The notes: generated by a model not told the origin, from the sequence alone. 64,000 nt of DNA from Novosphingobium sp. 28-62-57 (GCA_002256985.1 NCGO01000008.1:114371-178370), one strand, 5' to 3'. Numbered from the stretch's first letter, positions 16,906 through 28,650 are shown. Numbers and translations: made by a program.

Positions 16906-18198
16906 TCAGGCAGCGGCAGGGGTTGCATTGAGCACCGCGCTCTCATCCTTGCCGAGGATGCTTTCGGTGATCGAGAACGGAAGCGGTTCCGGCTTTTCGA
17001 TCGACGAGACAAGCGGCAGGATGATCAGGAAGTGCGCGAAGTAGTACAGCGATGCCAGCTGGCTGAGCATCACGTAGGGCTCTTCAGCTGGTGCGCCACC
17101 GCAGTAGAACAGGACAGCCATCGTGGGGATGAGGCCGAACCAGAAGAACTTGCGGAACAGCGGACGGTAGTGGCCCGAACGAACCGGCGAGGTATCCAGC
17201 CAGGGCAGGAAGAACCACACCAGAATTGCGCCGAACATGGCGAGCACGCCCATCAGCTTGGCCGGGATGAAGAGGAAGTCATACGTGAAGGCGCGCAGGA
17301 TCGCGTAGAATGGCCAGAAGTACCATTCGGGAACGATGTGTGCAGGCGTCGAAAGCGGGTTTGCCGGGATGTAGTTGTCCGGGTGGCCCAGTGCGTTCGG
17401 CGCGAAGAACAGGATGCCGCAGTAGATCAGCAGGAAGATGCCGAGCCCGAAGCCGTCCTTTGCCGTGTAGTACGGGTGGAACGGTACGGTGTCGCTCTCT
17501 GCCTTCACTTCAACGCCGGTCGGGTTGGACGAGCCGGGAATATGCAGCGCCCAGATGTGCAGGATGATGACACCGGCAATCACGAACGGCAGCAGGAAGT
17601 GCAGCGAGAAGAAGCGGTTCAGCGCGGCGTTGTCAGGCGCAAAGCCGCCGAGCAGCCACACCTGCAGCGGTTCACCCACCAGCGGGATCGCACCGAACAG
17701 GCCGGTGATGACTTTGGCACCCCAGAACGACATCTGACCCCAGGGCAGCACATAGCCCATGAACGCGGTTGCCATCATCAGCAGGAAGATGACCACGCCC
17801 AGCAGCCAGATCATCTCGCGCGGGGCCTTGTACGAGGAGTAGAAGAAGCCGCGGAAGATGTGGAGATAGACGACGACGAAGAAGGCCGAGGCACCGTTGG
17901 CATGCGCATAGCGCAGCATCCAGCCCCAGTTGACATCACGCATGATGTGTTCGGTCGAATCGAAGGCCACCAGCGCGTTCGGCGCATAGTGCATGGCCAG
18001 GATCACGCCGGTGACGATCTGAAGCATCAGGCAGAAACCGGCGAGTACGCCGAAGTTCCACATGTAGTTCAGGTTGCGCGGCACCGGATAACCGGCGCCC
18101 ACGGCGTTATAGACGAAGCGGGGGAGCGGCAGCTTTTCGTCAAGCCACTGCGTCAGCCCACTGGCTGGCTTGTATTCTTTTGCCCAGGCGAAGCTCAT
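16906..18198 (-). CDS. petB: Ubiquinol-cytochrome c reductase, cytochrome b subunit
   Basis: 430-residue multi-helix membrane protein of complex III. Typical segments include [31 protein letters not shown] (Qo region), the PEWY-type motif in [15 protein letters not shown], and paired heme-ligand histidines in helices B and D ([32 protein letters not shown]). It lies 11 bases after the Rieske gene. Confidence 0.97.
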   Translation of the reverse strand: MSFAWAKEYKPASGLTQWLDEKLPLPRFVYNAVGAGYPVPRNLNYMWNFGVLAGFCLMLQIVTGVILAMHYAPNALVAFDSTEHIMRDVNWGWMLRYAHANGASAFFVVVYLHIFRGFFYSSYKAPREMIWLLGVVIFLLMMATAFMGYVLPWGQMSFWGAKVITGLFGAIPLVGEPLQVWLLGGFAPDNAALNRFFSLHFLLPFVIAGVIILHIWALHIPGSSNPTGVEVKAESDTVPFHPYYTAKDGFGLGIFLLIYCGILFFAPNALGHPDNYIPANPLSTPAHIVPEWYFWPFYAILRAFTYDFLFIPAKLMGVLAMFGAILVWFFLPWLDTSPVRSGHYRPLFRKFFWFGLIPTMAVLFYCGGAPAEEPYVMLSQLASLYYFAHFLIILPLVSSIEKPEPLPFSITESILGKDESAVLNATPAAA

Positions 18199-18209
18199 GT
18201 TTCCTGTCC

Positions 18210-18788
18210 TCAGCCGATCTTCACGACAGTGTCGGAGATGAATGAATACTCGGGCACCTGAAGATTCAGAGGTGCCGGCCCCTTGCGGACGCGACCCGCG
18301 GTATCATAGTGCGAACCATGGCATGGGCAGAAATACCCGCCAAACTCGCCCTTCACTTCGCCTTCGCCCGCGCCCAGTGGTACGCAGCCAAGGTGGGTGC
18401 AGACACCCATCGTGATCAGCCAGTTTGCCTTGCCAGCCTTGGTCCGCTCTTCCAGCGTCTGCGGATCGCGCAGCGTGGAGGCGTCAACCTTGTCGGCAGA
18501 TGCGATTTCATCTGCGGTCAGGTTCCGGATGAACACCGGCTGTTTGCGGAATACCGCCTTGATCGCCTGACCCGTCTGGATCGCGGAAATGTCGATTTCC
18601 GTCGAACTTTGCGCCAGAACGTCTGCCGATGGTGCCATCTGGCTTACCAGAGGGACCAGAACAGCAAGTCCGCCCACACCTGCAAAACTCACCGCCGCGA
18701 TATTGATGAAATCGCGCCGACGCACACCTTCTTCGGCCGGTGTCGATCCGGTCCCTGCCGAAGTGTCAATGCTTGCTTGTTCAGCCAT
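18210..18788 (-). CDS. petA: Ubiquinol-cytochrome c reductase, Rieske iron-sulfur subunit
   Basis: 192 residues. A twin-arginine-type N-terminus RRRDFIN precedes one membrane anchor. The [2Fe-2S] site is CTHLGC (130-135) with CPCHGSH (154-160), and the C-terminus is the usual [13 protein letters not shown]. First gene of petABC; ribosome site AGGGA before the ATG. Transfers electrons from ubiquinol to cytochrome c1. Confidence 0.97.
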   Translation of the reverse strand: MAEQASIDTSAGTGSTPAEEGVRRRDFINIAAVSFAGVGGLAVLVPLVSQMAPSADVLAQSSTEIDISAIQTGQAIKAVFRKQPVFIRNLTADEIASADKVDASTLRDPQTLEERTKAGKANWLITMGVCTHLGCVPLGAGEGEVKGEFGGYFCPCHGSHYDTAGRVRKGPAPLNLQVPEYSFISDTVVKIG

Positions 18789-19088
18789 TGAAATTCCCTG
18801 CCTGCTGTCGCCGCGCGCGCGGATCGCACACGATCCTACTTGCTATACTTGGACGGTTCAGGACGGCCGGACTGGCGCGTTATGAACCGCGCGGGAGCAA
18901 GGCGCGCGCAAAAACGCTGGCCCTATCCCGCATGGCGCGCCTGATAGACGCAAAGTTAGGGCTTTGCCAACAGGCATTTTGGTGCGGGATTCCGCCCTTG
19001 TTTCCTGCCTTGCAGCCCGCTTGGGACCTGCTTTGTGTCCGGCGTATTGCAGCGTCGCGAGCCGCTGTTTCTCCGCTTAACCTTGGCC
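18789..19088. other. Promoter region of petABC, no gene
   Basis: 300 bases between the divergent-side start of petA and the 3' end of the methyltransferase gene, which runs in the same direction. It must hold the pet promoter; no clear -35/-10 pair or repeat was identified. Small open frames on the plus strand show no coding character. Confidence 0.5.
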
Positions 19089-20144
19089 TTAACCCGTGTT
19101 TGCGAATCCTGCCCCATCGGGCCAGTCGGGCGCGGCCAAACCCATCACTTTGAACAGGGCGCCCATCTGTCCATCGCCGGTCAGCCGATCCCTTGCCCCG
19201 CGGATCGCATCGGCCTGAGCGGGCGCCGCCTTCGCCAAAGCTTCTGTCCGGGCATCAATGCCCAACGCGCGTAGCCAGCGCCCCTGTTCTTCGGTGCCAA
19301 GCCAGCGCACGCCGCGCGATTGCGCAATCGGGGCGAGGGCCGAAAAATCGACATGGGCCGTCAGATCAGCCTCCCCCGGTGCGGCAAACACATCGACCTT
19401 GCGGTGCGACTTCACGGCTTGCAGCGATGAGCCAAGCCGAGGCTGCGCTGTGCCATAATCGATGAGCAGTGCAGCTCCGCCCTGCGATGCGAGCCGCCCT
19501 GCAATTTCATAGACAACGGCGGCGCAGGCGGGCGAGGTTTCCAGAATCGCCCCTTCGTGCGCGTTGCGGCGATCAGCAGGGACGGCTGCTTCCATCGGGG
19601 CGGTTCCGGCCACCGCAATGAGCCGTCCATCGGCCACGCCGATCATGCGCTCGCGCCAGCCTGCGGCGGTCTTCACCAATTGGCGGACCGGCAGCGCATC
19701 AAGAAATTCATTGCCCACGATCAGCAGCGGACCATCGGTGGCCACGGTTGACAAATCATTGTGCCAGAAAGCTTCGGGATGCAGATCGAGTTGCAGCGCT
19801 TTGAGCGCCGTGCTGGTCTCGACAAAATGGGTGCGCGGATTGAGGCCATAGCGCCGCGCCGTGCCCAGCGCATCGCGCGCCAGCGTGCCACGCCCCGGAC
19901 CCAGTTCGACGTAGTGGACAGGCTCCGTCCGCCCAGCCCGTATCCAGATATCAGCCAGCCAGAGACCGATCAGTTCACCGAACATTTGGCTGATTTCGGG
20001 CGCGGTGATGAAATCGCCCGCAGTGCCAAAGGGATCGCGGCTGGCGTAGTAATGCGCGTTGGATTCGGCCATGTACTGCGCCACGCTGATCGGCCCGGTA
20101 TTGGTGATCAGCCGCGTGAACGTCTCCAGCAAGGGTCGCGTCAC
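19089..20144 (-). CDS. SAM-dependent methyltransferase, MidA/NDUFAF7 (DUF185) family
   Basis: 351-residue protein homologous in motif pattern to the mitochondrial complex I assembly factor NDUFAF7, which methylates an arginine of a complex I subunit. Signatures: GDFITAPEISQMFGELIGLW, the SAM loop YVELGPGRGTLA, GNEFLDALPVRQ, and LLIDYG. A GTG start at 20144 is selected because it overlaps the lgt stop codon by 4 bases (GTGA). That overlap points to translational coupling. Confidence 0.9.
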   Translation of the reverse strand: MTRPLLETFTRLITNTGPISVAQYMAESNAHYYASRDPFGTAGDFITAPEISQMFGELIGLWLADIWIRAGRTEPVHYVELGPGRGTLARDALGTARRYGLNPRTHFVETSTALKALQLDLHPEAFWHNDLSTVATDGPLLIVGNEFLDALPVRQLVKTAAGWRERMIGVADGRLIAVAGTAPMEAAVPADRRNAHEGAILETSPACAAVVYEIAGRLASQGGAALLIDYGTAQPRLGSSLQAVKSHRKVDVFAAPGEADLTAHVDFSALAPIAQSRGVRWLGTEEQGRWLRALGIDARTEALAKAAPAQADAIRGARDRLTGDGQMGALFKVMGLAAPDWPDGAGFANTG

Positions 20145-21052
20145 GCCGGAGCTGCTCCTCCGGCAGCCACCGGCTTGCGGATCAGCGCGCGCAGGAAGAA
20201 GAACAGACCCACGGCCATCATCGGAATGGTCAGCCACTGGCCCATCGAGAACCCGGTGCGCATTGCAAAGTCCAGCAACTGTGCGTCCGGTTCGCGATAG
20301 AATTCCACCGTGAACCGAGCGAGGGCATAGCCGAAGGTGAACAGGCCCACGAGCAGCCCGGTGCGCCAGCGTGCCTGCGTTTTCCAGAACAGGAAGATCA
20401 GGAGAATAGCCAACACCAGCCCTTCAAGCGCGGCTTCATAAAGCTGGCTGGGATGACGGGCGACCAAGCCTCCGCCGGGGAAGATCATCGCCCATGGCAC
20501 CTCGGCCCCGGCCTCACGGCCCCAGAGTTCGCCATTCATGAAGTTGGCGAGCCGGCCAAACAGCAAGCCGGGCGGCACGCAGACCGCGATGTAATCACAC
20601 ACCCGCACGAAATTCAGCCCTGCGCGCCACGATACCCAGGCAATCGCCATCACCACGCCGATCAGACCGCCATGAAAGCTCATCCCGCCTTCCCACAGCT
20701 TGATCAGGTTCAGCGGCTCGCTCAACAATTCGGGTGCATAGAACAAGGCATAGCCCAGACGCCCGCCGAAGATGATGCCGATCGTGGCATAGAAGAACAG
20801 GTCATCGGCATGGCGCTGTGCCAGCGGGGCGCCGGGCTGCCGGATCATCTTGGACAGATGCCAGTATCCGAACACGATCCCGGCCAGATAGGCGAGCGAA
20901 TACCACTTCAGCGCAAAGAACCCGAGGTCCAGCGCAATCGGGGAAACGCCCAGATCTTCCCAGCGAATCGGGCCTGTAACAGCGTCTCCAACCCCCGCCG
21001 AGGCTGCGGACGTTACGGCAAGCGCGGTTACCGTTGACACTAGTGACAGCAA
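20141..21052 (-). CDS. lgt: Prolipoprotein diacylglyceryl transferase
   Basis: Inner-membrane enzyme that adds diacylglycerol to the lipobox Cys of prolipoproteins. About seven hydrophobic segments; Lgt signature around RLANFMNGELWGR, plus FHGGLIGV, the catalytic His/Tyr region LAYLAGIVFGYWHL and SQLYEAALEG. The N-terminal ~25 residues before TGPIRWEDLGVSP are unusual, so a later start is possible. Several lipoproteins in this window are its expected clients. Confidence 0.95.
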   Translation of the reverse strand: MLSLVSTVTALAVTSAASAGVGDAVTGPIRWEDLGVSPIALDLGFFALKWYSLAYLAGIVFGYWHLSKMIRQPGAPLAQRHADDLFFYATIGIIFGGRLGYALFYAPELLSEPLNLIKLWEGGMSFHGGLIGVVMAIAWVSWRAGLNFVRVCDYIAVCVPPGLLFGRLANFMNGELWGREAGAEVPWAMIFPGGGLVARHPSQLYEAALEGLVLAILLIFLFWKTQARWRTGLLVGLFTFGYALARFTVEFYREPDAQLLDFAMRTGFSMGQWLTIPMMAVGLFFFLRALIRKPVAAGGAAPA

Positions 21053-21208
21053 GCGGTGAACTCCCTACAAACTTCGGATTGGACCTGCATCCGTGCTGCC
21101 GAACGCGCCCTTGTGGCTGCCGTATTGGCACATGGTGAAGGTCACAGGCAAACCCGAAAAGGCCCACATGCAGATGGTCCAGCGGGCAAGGAGAGATGAA
21201 AGGGTAGC

Positions 21209-22918
<1,710 letters not shown>

Positions 22919-22937
22919 AGCAGCAGGCTCTTGTATC

Positions 22938-22969
22938 ATCGGCAAGCGTCATGCGGGGCGCTTGCCGAT
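22938..22969 (+). terminator. 11-base perfect hairpin after the CoA ligase gene
   Basis: Arms ATCGGCAAGCG (22938-22948) and CGCTTGCCGAT (22959-22969) with a 10-base loop, 20 bases past the stop codon. No T-run follows, so it may act as an mRNA-stabilising stem or a weak terminator rather than a classical one. Confidence 0.5.
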
Positions 22970-23125
22970 AGGCATTCCCGTTTCTATTGATGAGAGCGCT
23001 GGTCCGCCTCAAAAATCCGTCTCGCCCAAAAGGCTTAATGCAAAACGGCGCGTCCGTTCTCATATGCTTTGCATCCGCCTCTGTGCTAATGACCCGCGCG
23101 GACGCACATTTTGGGACAAACCGCA

Positions 23126-24538
23126 GTGTTTGATCATCTTGATCCCGTGATTCTGGCTCGTATCCAGTTTGCCTTCACGGTCAGCTTTCACTTCATATTC
23201 CCGTCCTTCTCGATCGGGCTGGCCAGCTATCTGGCCGTTCTCGAAGGGCTTTGGCTCAAGACCGGCAAGAGCGTCTATCTCGATCTGTTCAAATACTGGC
23301 TGAAGATTTTCGCGGTCGTGTTTGCCATGGGGGTCGTGTCGGGCATCGTCATGTCCTACCAGTTCGGCACCAACTGGTCGGTATTCTCGGTCAAGACCGG
23401 GCCGATCCTGGGGCCGTTGATGGCCTATGAAGTGCTTACCGCTTTCTTCCTCGAGGCCGGGTTCCTTGGCGTGATGCTGTTCGGCATGAGCAAGGTCGGC
23501 CGCAAGCTGCACTTTGCCGCCACCTGCATGGTGGCGCTGGGCACGTTCATTTCGGCGACGTGGATCCTGAGCGTGAACAGCTGGATGCAAACTCCGACAG
23601 GCTTTGCGATCAATGCCAACGGCCAGTTCGTGCCCGCAGGATCGTGGCTGACGATCATCTTCAACCCCAGCTTCCCCTATCGCCTGCTGCACACCGTCAT
23701 TGCTTCATACCTGACGACCTCGCTGGTCGTCGGCGCAGTGGGAGCGTGGCATTTGCTGAAGGATCGCACCAACCCTTATGCCCGCAAGATGTTCTCAATG
23801 GCGATGTGGATGGCGGCGCTGGTCGCGCCCGTTCAGATCTTTGCCGGAGACTTGCACGGGCTGAACACGCTGGAGCATCAGCCTGCCAAAGTCATGGCGA
23901 TGGAAGGCCACTATCAAAGCCACCCCGAAGGCGCACCGCTGATCCTGTTCGGCATCCCCAACAGCGCGGAACAGCGTGTGGACTATGCGATCGAGATTCC
24001 CAAGGCCTCCTCGCTGATCCTGAAGCATGATCTGAATGCGCCGATGGCCGGGCTTGATACCATTCCCGATGATCGCGAACCGCCGGTTGGCATCGTGTTC
24101 TGGTCTTTCCGCGTGATGGTGGGGCTGGGCTTTGCGATGCTGGGCTTGGGGCTGTTCAGCCTGCTGGCCCGGTCACGCCGCGCGCTTTATGATTGGCCAC
24201 TGCTGCACCGTCTGGCCATCGTGATGGGCCCAACCGGGTTTGTGGCCGTCATCGCCGGATGGATCACGACCGAGGTCGGCCGCCAGCCTTACACCGTCTA
24301 TGGCCAGATGCTGACCGGGCAATCACATTCGCCACTGGCGGCGCCTGCTGTTGCGGCATCGCTGATTGCCTTCGTCGTGGTCTACTTCGCGGTGTTTGGC
24401 GCAGGCACGTGGTATCTGATCAAACTGATGAGCCAGACGCCGCATGCCCACGAAGACGAACCGCCGCAGACGCCGATCCGGTCTGCCGGGATCACGCCCG
24501 CCCCGGCTTTGGACGGCGCCCTTGCGCCTGCGGAGTAA
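23126..24538 (+). CDS. cydA: Cytochrome bd-type (cyanide-insensitive) ubiquinol oxidase subunit I
   Basis: About 470 residues, nine-helix heme-binding subunit. Visible signatures: ILARIQFAFTVSFHFIFPSF with the first heme ligand His, the MSYQFGTNWSVF region, FFLEAGFLGVMLFG, and TTEVGRQPYTVYGQMLT. The Q-loop is short, as in the CIO branch rather than E. coli CydA. GTG 23126 is chosen (GGGAC 8 bases upstream, protein begins with the usual FDHLDPVILARIQ); a TTG at 23111 is the alternative. Six bases separate it from cydB. Confidence 0.95.
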   Translation: MFDHLDPVILARIQFAFTVSFHFIFPSFSIGLASYLAVLEGLWLKTGKSVYLDLFKYWLKIFAVVFAMGVVSGIVMSYQFGTNWSVFSVKTGPILGPLMAYEVLTAFFLEAGFLGVMLFGMSKVGRKLHFAATCMVALGTFISATWILSVNSWMQTPTGFAINANGQFVPAGSWLTIIFNPSFPYRLLHTVIASYLTTSLVVGAVGAWHLLKDRTNPYARKMFSMAMWMAALVAPVQIFAGDLHGLNTLEHQPAKVMAMEGHYQSHPEGAPLILFGIPNSAEQRVDYAIEIPKASSLILKHDLNAPMAGLDTIPDDREPPVGIVFWSFRVMVGLGFAMLGLGLFSLLARSRRALYDWPLLHRLAIVMGPTGFVAVIAGWITTEVGRQPYTVYGQMLTGQSHSPLAAPAVAASLIAFVVVYFAVFGAGTWYLIKLMSQTPHAHEDEPPQTPIRSAGITPAPALDGALAPAE

Positions 24539-24544
24539 GTCATC

Positions 24545-25567
24545 ATGATCAACTTCGATCTGACTGTGATCTGGGCGTTCATCATCGCCTTTGCAGTGTT
24601 CGCCTATGTCGTGATGGACGGGTTCGATCTGGGCATCGGCATCCTCTTCCCCTTCTTTGCGGTGGGGGAGGAGCGCGATCAGGCGATGAATTCCATCGCG
24701 CCGGTATGGGATGGCAATGAAACCTGGCTGGTGCTGGGCGGTGGCGGCCTGTTTGCGGCGTTCCCGCTGGCCTATGGCATCATCCTGCCCGCCACTTACC
24801 CGCTGATGATTGCCATGCTGCTCGGGCTGGTGTTTCGCGGCGTGGCCTTCGAATTCCGCTGGCGCGATCCGGGGCACCGAGCGTTGTGGGATGTGGCCTT
24901 TACGCTGGGCTCCGTCGTGGCAGCGATGGCGCAAGGCATGATCCTTGGCGCGATCCTGCAAGGGGTGACCGTTGCTGAAAATGTCGAGGCAGGCGGCTGG
25001 GCCTACGCCGGGCGCTGGCTCGATTGGCTCACACCGTTCAGCCTGCTCACCGGGCTGGGCGTGGTGGCAGGCTATGCGCTGCTGGGCGCAACATGGCTGA
25101 ACTGGAAGGTTGAAGGCACCGCGCAGGCCCATGCGGTGCAGCTGGCGCGTATCCTTGGGCTTATCACGCTGTTGGCCATGGCGGCGGTCAGCGCTGCCAC
25201 GCCATTCCTCGATTACGCCTATTGGCACCGCTGGTTCGAAATGCCCGGCATATTGTTGACCGTGCCGGTCCCGCTGCTGGTGATGGCCGCTGGTTTCACG
25301 TTCTTCAAAAGTCTGAACGCCGGGGGTGAACGCCTGCCGTTTGCCCTGGCGCTGGGGCTGTTCCTGCTGGGCTTTGCTGGCCTTGGGATCAGCATCTTTC
25401 CCTATATCGTGCCCGATCAGATCACGATCTGGGATGCCGCCGCCCCGGAACAGAGCCAGATCTTCATGCTGGTCGGCACGGTCTTCATCATGCCGGTGAT
25501 CATTGCCTACACGATCTGGGCCTATTGGGTGTTCCGCGGCAAGGTGGGCACCCATGGGTATCACTGA
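24545..25567 (+). CDS. cydB: Cytochrome bd-type ubiquinol oxidase subunit II
   Basis: 340-residue membrane protein. The N-terminal FVMDGFDLGIG-type motif (YVVMDGFDLGIGILFPF), WDGNETWLVLGGGGLFAAFP and GIILPATYPLMIAMLLGLV are typical of CydB/CioB. It forms the oxidase with subunit I and reduces O2 with quinol without pumping protons. The start is 6 bases after the cydA stop and its own stop overlaps the DUF2474 start. Confidence 0.96.
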   Translation: MINFDLTVIWAFIIAFAVFAYVVMDGFDLGIGILFPFFAVGEERDQAMNSIAPVWDGNETWLVLGGGGLFAAFPLAYGIILPATYPLMIAMLLGLVFRGVAFEFRWRDPGHRALWDVAFTLGSVVAAMAQGMILGAILQGVTVAENVEAGGWAYAGRWLDWLTPFSLLTGLGVVAGYALLGATWLNWKVEGTAQAHAVQLARILGLITLLAMAAVSAATPFLDYAYWHRWFEMPGILLTVPVPLLVMAAGFTFFKSLNAGGERLPFALALGLFLLGFAGLGISIFPYIVPDQITIWDAAAPEQSQIFMLVGTVFIMPVIIAYTIWAYWVFRGKVGTHGYH

Positions 25568-25680
25568 TGGATGAAGCTCCGCTCTGGCGGCGGCTGGCGT
25601 GGATGCTGGCCATCTGGACCGGCAGCGTTGCGGTGCTGGGGGCGGTGGCCTTCATCATCCGCACGTGGCTGAAGGCCTAA
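25567..25680 (+). CDS. DUF2474 small membrane protein, cytochrome bd accessory subunit
   Basis: A 37-residue frame beginning on the TGATG overlap with the cydB stop. The product starts MDEAPLWRRLAWMLAIW and continues as one hydrophobic helix ending in RTWLKA. The PLWRRL-W-IW pattern after cydAB is the DUF2474 family, analogous in position to CydX/CioZ small subunits that stabilise the oxidase. Tight overlap implies translational coupling. It is too short for default gene callers. Confidence 0.85.
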   Translation: MDEAPLWRRLAWMLAIWTGSVAVLGAVAFIIRTWLKA

Positions 25681-25693
25681 GCTGCCGTACTGA

Positions 25694-27253
25694 TCACTCC
25701 CATTCAATCGTGCCCGGCGGCTTGCTGGTGTAGTCATAGACCACGCGGTTGATGCCCTTCACCTCGTTGACAATGCGGGTGGCCACGCGGCTCAGGAATG
25801 CGGCATCGAACGGGTAGATGTCGGCAGTCATCCCATCGGTGCTGGTCACGGCGCGCAACGCACAGACGTTGTCATACGTGCGGAAATCGCCCATCACGCC
25901 TACGGTCTTGACCGGGAGCAGCACGGCAAAAGCCTGCCAGATCGCATCATAGAGCCCAGCGTTGCGGATTTCCTCAAGGTAGATCGCGTCCGCCTTGCGC
26001 AGCACATCGCAGCGCTCGCGCGTCACTTCGCCGGGGATGCGGATGGCAAGGCCGGGGCCGGGGAAGGGGTGGCGGCCCACGAACACATCGGGCAGCCCCA
26101 ACTCGCGGCCCAGCGCGCGCACTTCGTCCTTGAACAGTTCGCGCAAGGGTTCGACCAGCTTCATGTTCATGCGCTCAGGCAGGCCGCCCACATTGTGGTG
26201 GCTCTTGATCGTGACCGAAGGCCCGCCGGTGAAGCTGACCGATTCGATCACGTCCGGGTAGAGCGTGCCCTGCGCAAGGAAGTCAGCCCCGCCCACCTGC
26301 TTCGCTTCGGCCTCGAACACATCGATGAAGGTCTTGCCGATGAACTTGCGCTTGGCTTCGGGATCGGTGACGCCTGCCAGCCCGCCAAGGAACAGCGCCG
26401 ACACATCCTTGTGCACCAGCGGAATGTTGTAGTGATTGCGGAACAGCGAAACCACCTGCTCGGCCTCGCCCATGCGCATCAGCCCGTGGTCCACGAAAAC
26501 GCAGGTCAGTTGATCTCCGATGGCTTCGTGGATCAGCACGGCAGCCACGGCCGAATCGACCCCGCCCGAAAGGCCGCAGATCACGCGGCTGCTGCCCACT
26601 TGCTCGCGAATTTCGGCAATCTTGGTCTTGCGGAACTCCGCCATCGTCCAATCCCCGGTGCAGCCACAGACGTGGCGCACGAAGTTGGCGATCAGCTTTC
26701 CGCCATCGGGCGTATGAACCACTTCGGGGTGGAACTGGGTGCCGTAATACTTCTTTTCATCGTTGGCGATCACGGCAAACGGCGCGCCGTCTGACACGGC
26801 AACGATGCGGAAGCCGGGCGCAAACTGCGTCACCTTGTCGCCATGGCTCATCCACACCTGGTGGCGCTCGCCCACAGCCCAAAGACCATCGAACAGGACG
26901 CAAGGTTCGGTAACGGTCAGGAACGCACGGCCAAATTCGCCCGAATCGCCCGGCTCCACTTTGCCGCCCAGCTGCTCGCTCATCACCTGCTGGCCATAAC
27001 AGATGCCCAAAATCGGCAATCCGCTATCAAACAGCACTTGCGGCGCGCGCGGGGATCCATCGGCGGGCACGCTGGCGGGCGACCCTGACAGGATGATGCC
27101 GCTGGGCTTCATCCGGTGGAACGCGGCTTCGGCCTGCGTGAACGGGGCGATCTCGGAATAGACCCCCGCTTCGCGCACACGGCGGGCGATTAGCTGCGTT
27201 ACCTGGCTGCCGAAGTCGACAATAAGGATCGATTCTGAAGGCTGGATGCTCAT
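25694..27253 (-). CDS. guaA: GMP synthase (glutamine-hydrolysing)
   Basis: 519-residue two-domain enzyme: XMP + ATP + glutamine to GMP. The N-terminal class I amidotransferase part has LGICYGQQ (catalytic Cys) and GTQFHPEV. The ATP pyrophosphatase part has [12 protein letters not shown], and the dimerisation domain ends in KPPGTIEWE. Start ATG 27253 gives the canonical [17 protein letters not shown]; the frame is open further but without homology. Convergent with the DUF2474 gene, 13 bases apart. Confidence 0.97.
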   Translation of the reverse strand: MSIQPSESILIVDFGSQVTQLIARRVREAGVYSEIAPFTQAEAAFHRMKPSGIILSGSPASVPADGSPRAPQVLFDSGLPILGICYGQQVMSEQLGGKVEPGDSGEFGRAFLTVTEPCVLFDGLWAVGERHQVWMSHGDKVTQFAPGFRIVAVSDGAPFAVIANDEKKYYGTQFHPEVVHTPDGGKLIANFVRHVCGCTGDWTMAEFRKTKIAEIREQVGSSRVICGLSGGVDSAVAAVLIHEAIGDQLTCVFVDHGLMRMGEAEQVVSLFRNHYNIPLVHKDVSALFLGGLAGVTDPEAKRKFIGKTFIDVFEAEAKQVGGADFLAQGTLYPDVIESVSFTGGPSVTIKSHHNVGGLPERMNMKLVEPLRELFKDEVRALGRELGLPDVFVGRHPFPGPGLAIRIPGEVTRERCDVLRKADAIYLEEIRNAGLYDAIWQAFAVLLPVKTVGVMGDFRTYDNVCALRAVTSTDGMTADIYPFDAAFLSRVATRIVNEVKGINRVVYDYTSKPPGTIEWE

Positions 27254-27465
27254 GCGTGGCCGATAGTGGCATGGGCCAATTCTGTCCAGATGGCGCCAGA
27301 AATGTGACAGTTGCGTTACATGCAACTGGAGTTGCCGCGTTCGCACTTGCAGCATACGCTATTCGGCGTATTTGGGCGGCAGTTCCGATGCTTCCAGCCC
27401 ACCCTGCCGGATGAACACGAACTGGGAGGATACCTGCAAGGTGAACCACAACAGGAGGTACACCA

Positions 27466-27549
27466 TGCGCAAGCTTACCGCTATCGCGCTTCCGTTCATC
27501 TTTGCTGCTGGTCTCAGCGGCATGATGTTCACCGCCACGCTCGTCTGAG
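27466..27549 (+). CDS. Possible 27-residue hydrophobic peptide with strong ribosome site
   Basis: The frame starts at ATG 27466, 5 bases after an excellent AGGAGGT site (27454-27460). It encodes MRKLTAIALPFIFAAGL followed by a short hydrophobic tail ending in LV. Two basic residues plus one hydrophobic segment look like a tiny membrane peptide or a minimal signal sequence. A strong intrinsic terminator sits 51 bases after the stop, so this is a short separate transcription unit between guaA and gluQ. No family is recognised. Confidence 0.6.
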
Positions 27550-27599
27550 CGCGGCCCCGGCGAACAGCCGGATGGAACGCCAAGCACCAACACAAAAGC

Positions 27600-27630
27600 G
27601 GCTGCCCCGGTGGGGCAGCCGTTTTGTTTG
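27600..27630 (+). terminator. Intrinsic terminator of the small transcript
   Basis: 10-base perfect stem CGGCTGCCCC (27600-27609)/GGGGCAGCCG (27613-27622), 3-base loop, followed by TTTTGTTT. Confidence 0.9.
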
Positions 27631-27676
27631 TGCGGCCCGCCCATCTTCGGCCAACCTAGTTATCGCTATTTTTTCA

Positions 27677-27744
27677 TCGTCATTGCGAGCGTAGCGAAGC
27701 AATCCAGGGCGGTCTGGATTGCTTCGCTACGCTCGCAATGACGA
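27677..27744. repeat. Perfect inverted repeat, 31-base arms (palindromic repeat, family B)
   Basis: Arms 27677-27707 and 27714-27744 are exact reverse complements with a 6-base spacer. A near-identical copy (GTAGCG changed to GCAGCG, compensated on the other arm) lies at 36610-36687. Extragenic, before gluQ. Confidence 0.9.
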
Positions 27745-27804
27745 AAGCGTGATGATTTCTGTCGGGCTTCTAACGGCCTCGCACTCGCGCTAGGTTGATC
27801 GGCG

Positions 27805-28650
27805 ATGACCGTCACCCGCTTTGCCCCCAGCCCCAATGGCCCGCTCCATTTGGGACATGCATATTCCGCAATCGTCGCCCATGATCGGGCGAAACGAGAC
27901 GGCGGGGAATTCCTGCTGCGCATCGAAGACATTGATGGCACCCGCTCCCGCCCCGAGCTGGCCGATGAATTCCGCGAAGACTTGAACTGGCTGCGGCTCG
28001 ATTACCGCGAGGTCACGCCGCAATCCGCGCGCATCGCCAGCTATCGCACCGCCGCCAACGAATTGCGCGCGATGGGCATTCTCTATCCCTGCACCTGCAC
28101 CCGCGCCGAAGTGGCCGCCGCAGCGGTGGCCCATGGGCCTGACGGACCGCTTTATCCCAGCACCTGCCTGCGCCGTGGCCCCGTGCCCGGCCCCGATGTG
28201 GCTTGGCGACTGGATATGGAGCAGGCGACTGAACTGGCTGGCTCGCTGGAATGGATCGATGAGCGTCACGGTGTGCAACAGGCGCGTCCCGAGATCTTCG
28301 GAGACGTCGTGTTGTGGCGCAAGGATGCACCAGCCAGCTATCACCTGGCCGCCACATTGGATGATGCCGCCGATGGCATTACGCACGTGACGCGCGGGGT
28401 AGACCTGTTTCAGGCCACGCACATCCACCGCCTGCTGCAGCACCTGCTCGGCCTGCCCGTGCCGATATGGCACCACCATCCCGTGCTGGTGGAGGCAGAC
28501 GGCCGCAAGCTGGCCAAGCGCCGCGATGCCCCGGCATTGGCAGACCGTCGCCGCGCTGGCGAAGATGGCCGCGCCGTGGCGGCAGAGGTGCGCGCCGCAC
28601 TTTTTGACACTGGTATTTCACTGTCCGAAGCCATAGATCAGCGGCCATGA
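27805..28650 (+). CDS. gluQ: Glutamyl-Q tRNA(Asp) synthetase
   Basis: 281-residue GluRS paralogue lacking the anticodon-binding domain; it attaches glutamate to queuosine in tRNA-Asp. FAPSPNGPLHLGHA (HIGH motif), LLRIEDIDGTR, a zinc-type YPCTCTR, and KLAKRRDA as the KMSKS counterpart. Its stop overlaps the start of the HIG1 gene by 4 bases (ATGA). Confidence 0.93.
   Translation: MTVTRFAPSPNGPLHLGHAYSAIVAHDRAKRDGGEFLLRIEDIDGTRSRPELADEFREDLNWLRLDYREVTPQSARIASYRTAANELRAMGILYPCTCTRAEVAAAAVAHGPDGPLYPSTCLRRGPVPGPDVAWRLDMEQATELAGSLEWIDERHGVQQARPEIFGDVVLWRKDAPASYHLAATLDDAADGITHVTRGVDLFQATHIHRLLQHLLGLPVPIWHHHPVLVEADGRKLAKRRDAPALADRRRAGEDGRAVAAEVRAALFDTGISLSEAIDQRP

Noticed and set aside
17032-18261. 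409-codon plus-strand frame over cytochrome b
   Set aside because: It is the mirror of a certain gene, petB, and the product is composed mostly of charged residues without any motif.
22970-23125. FNR box before cydA
   Set aside because: TTGAT at about 22987 lacks a matching ATCAA half; no better site found.
24323-25564. 413-codon minus-strand frame over cydB
   Set aside because: Antisense to cydB, and composition is typical of shadow translation.
27677-27744. Possible CRISPR or IS end
   Set aside because: Single inverted repeat without spacers, direct repeats or transposase; matches an extragenic palindromic family.
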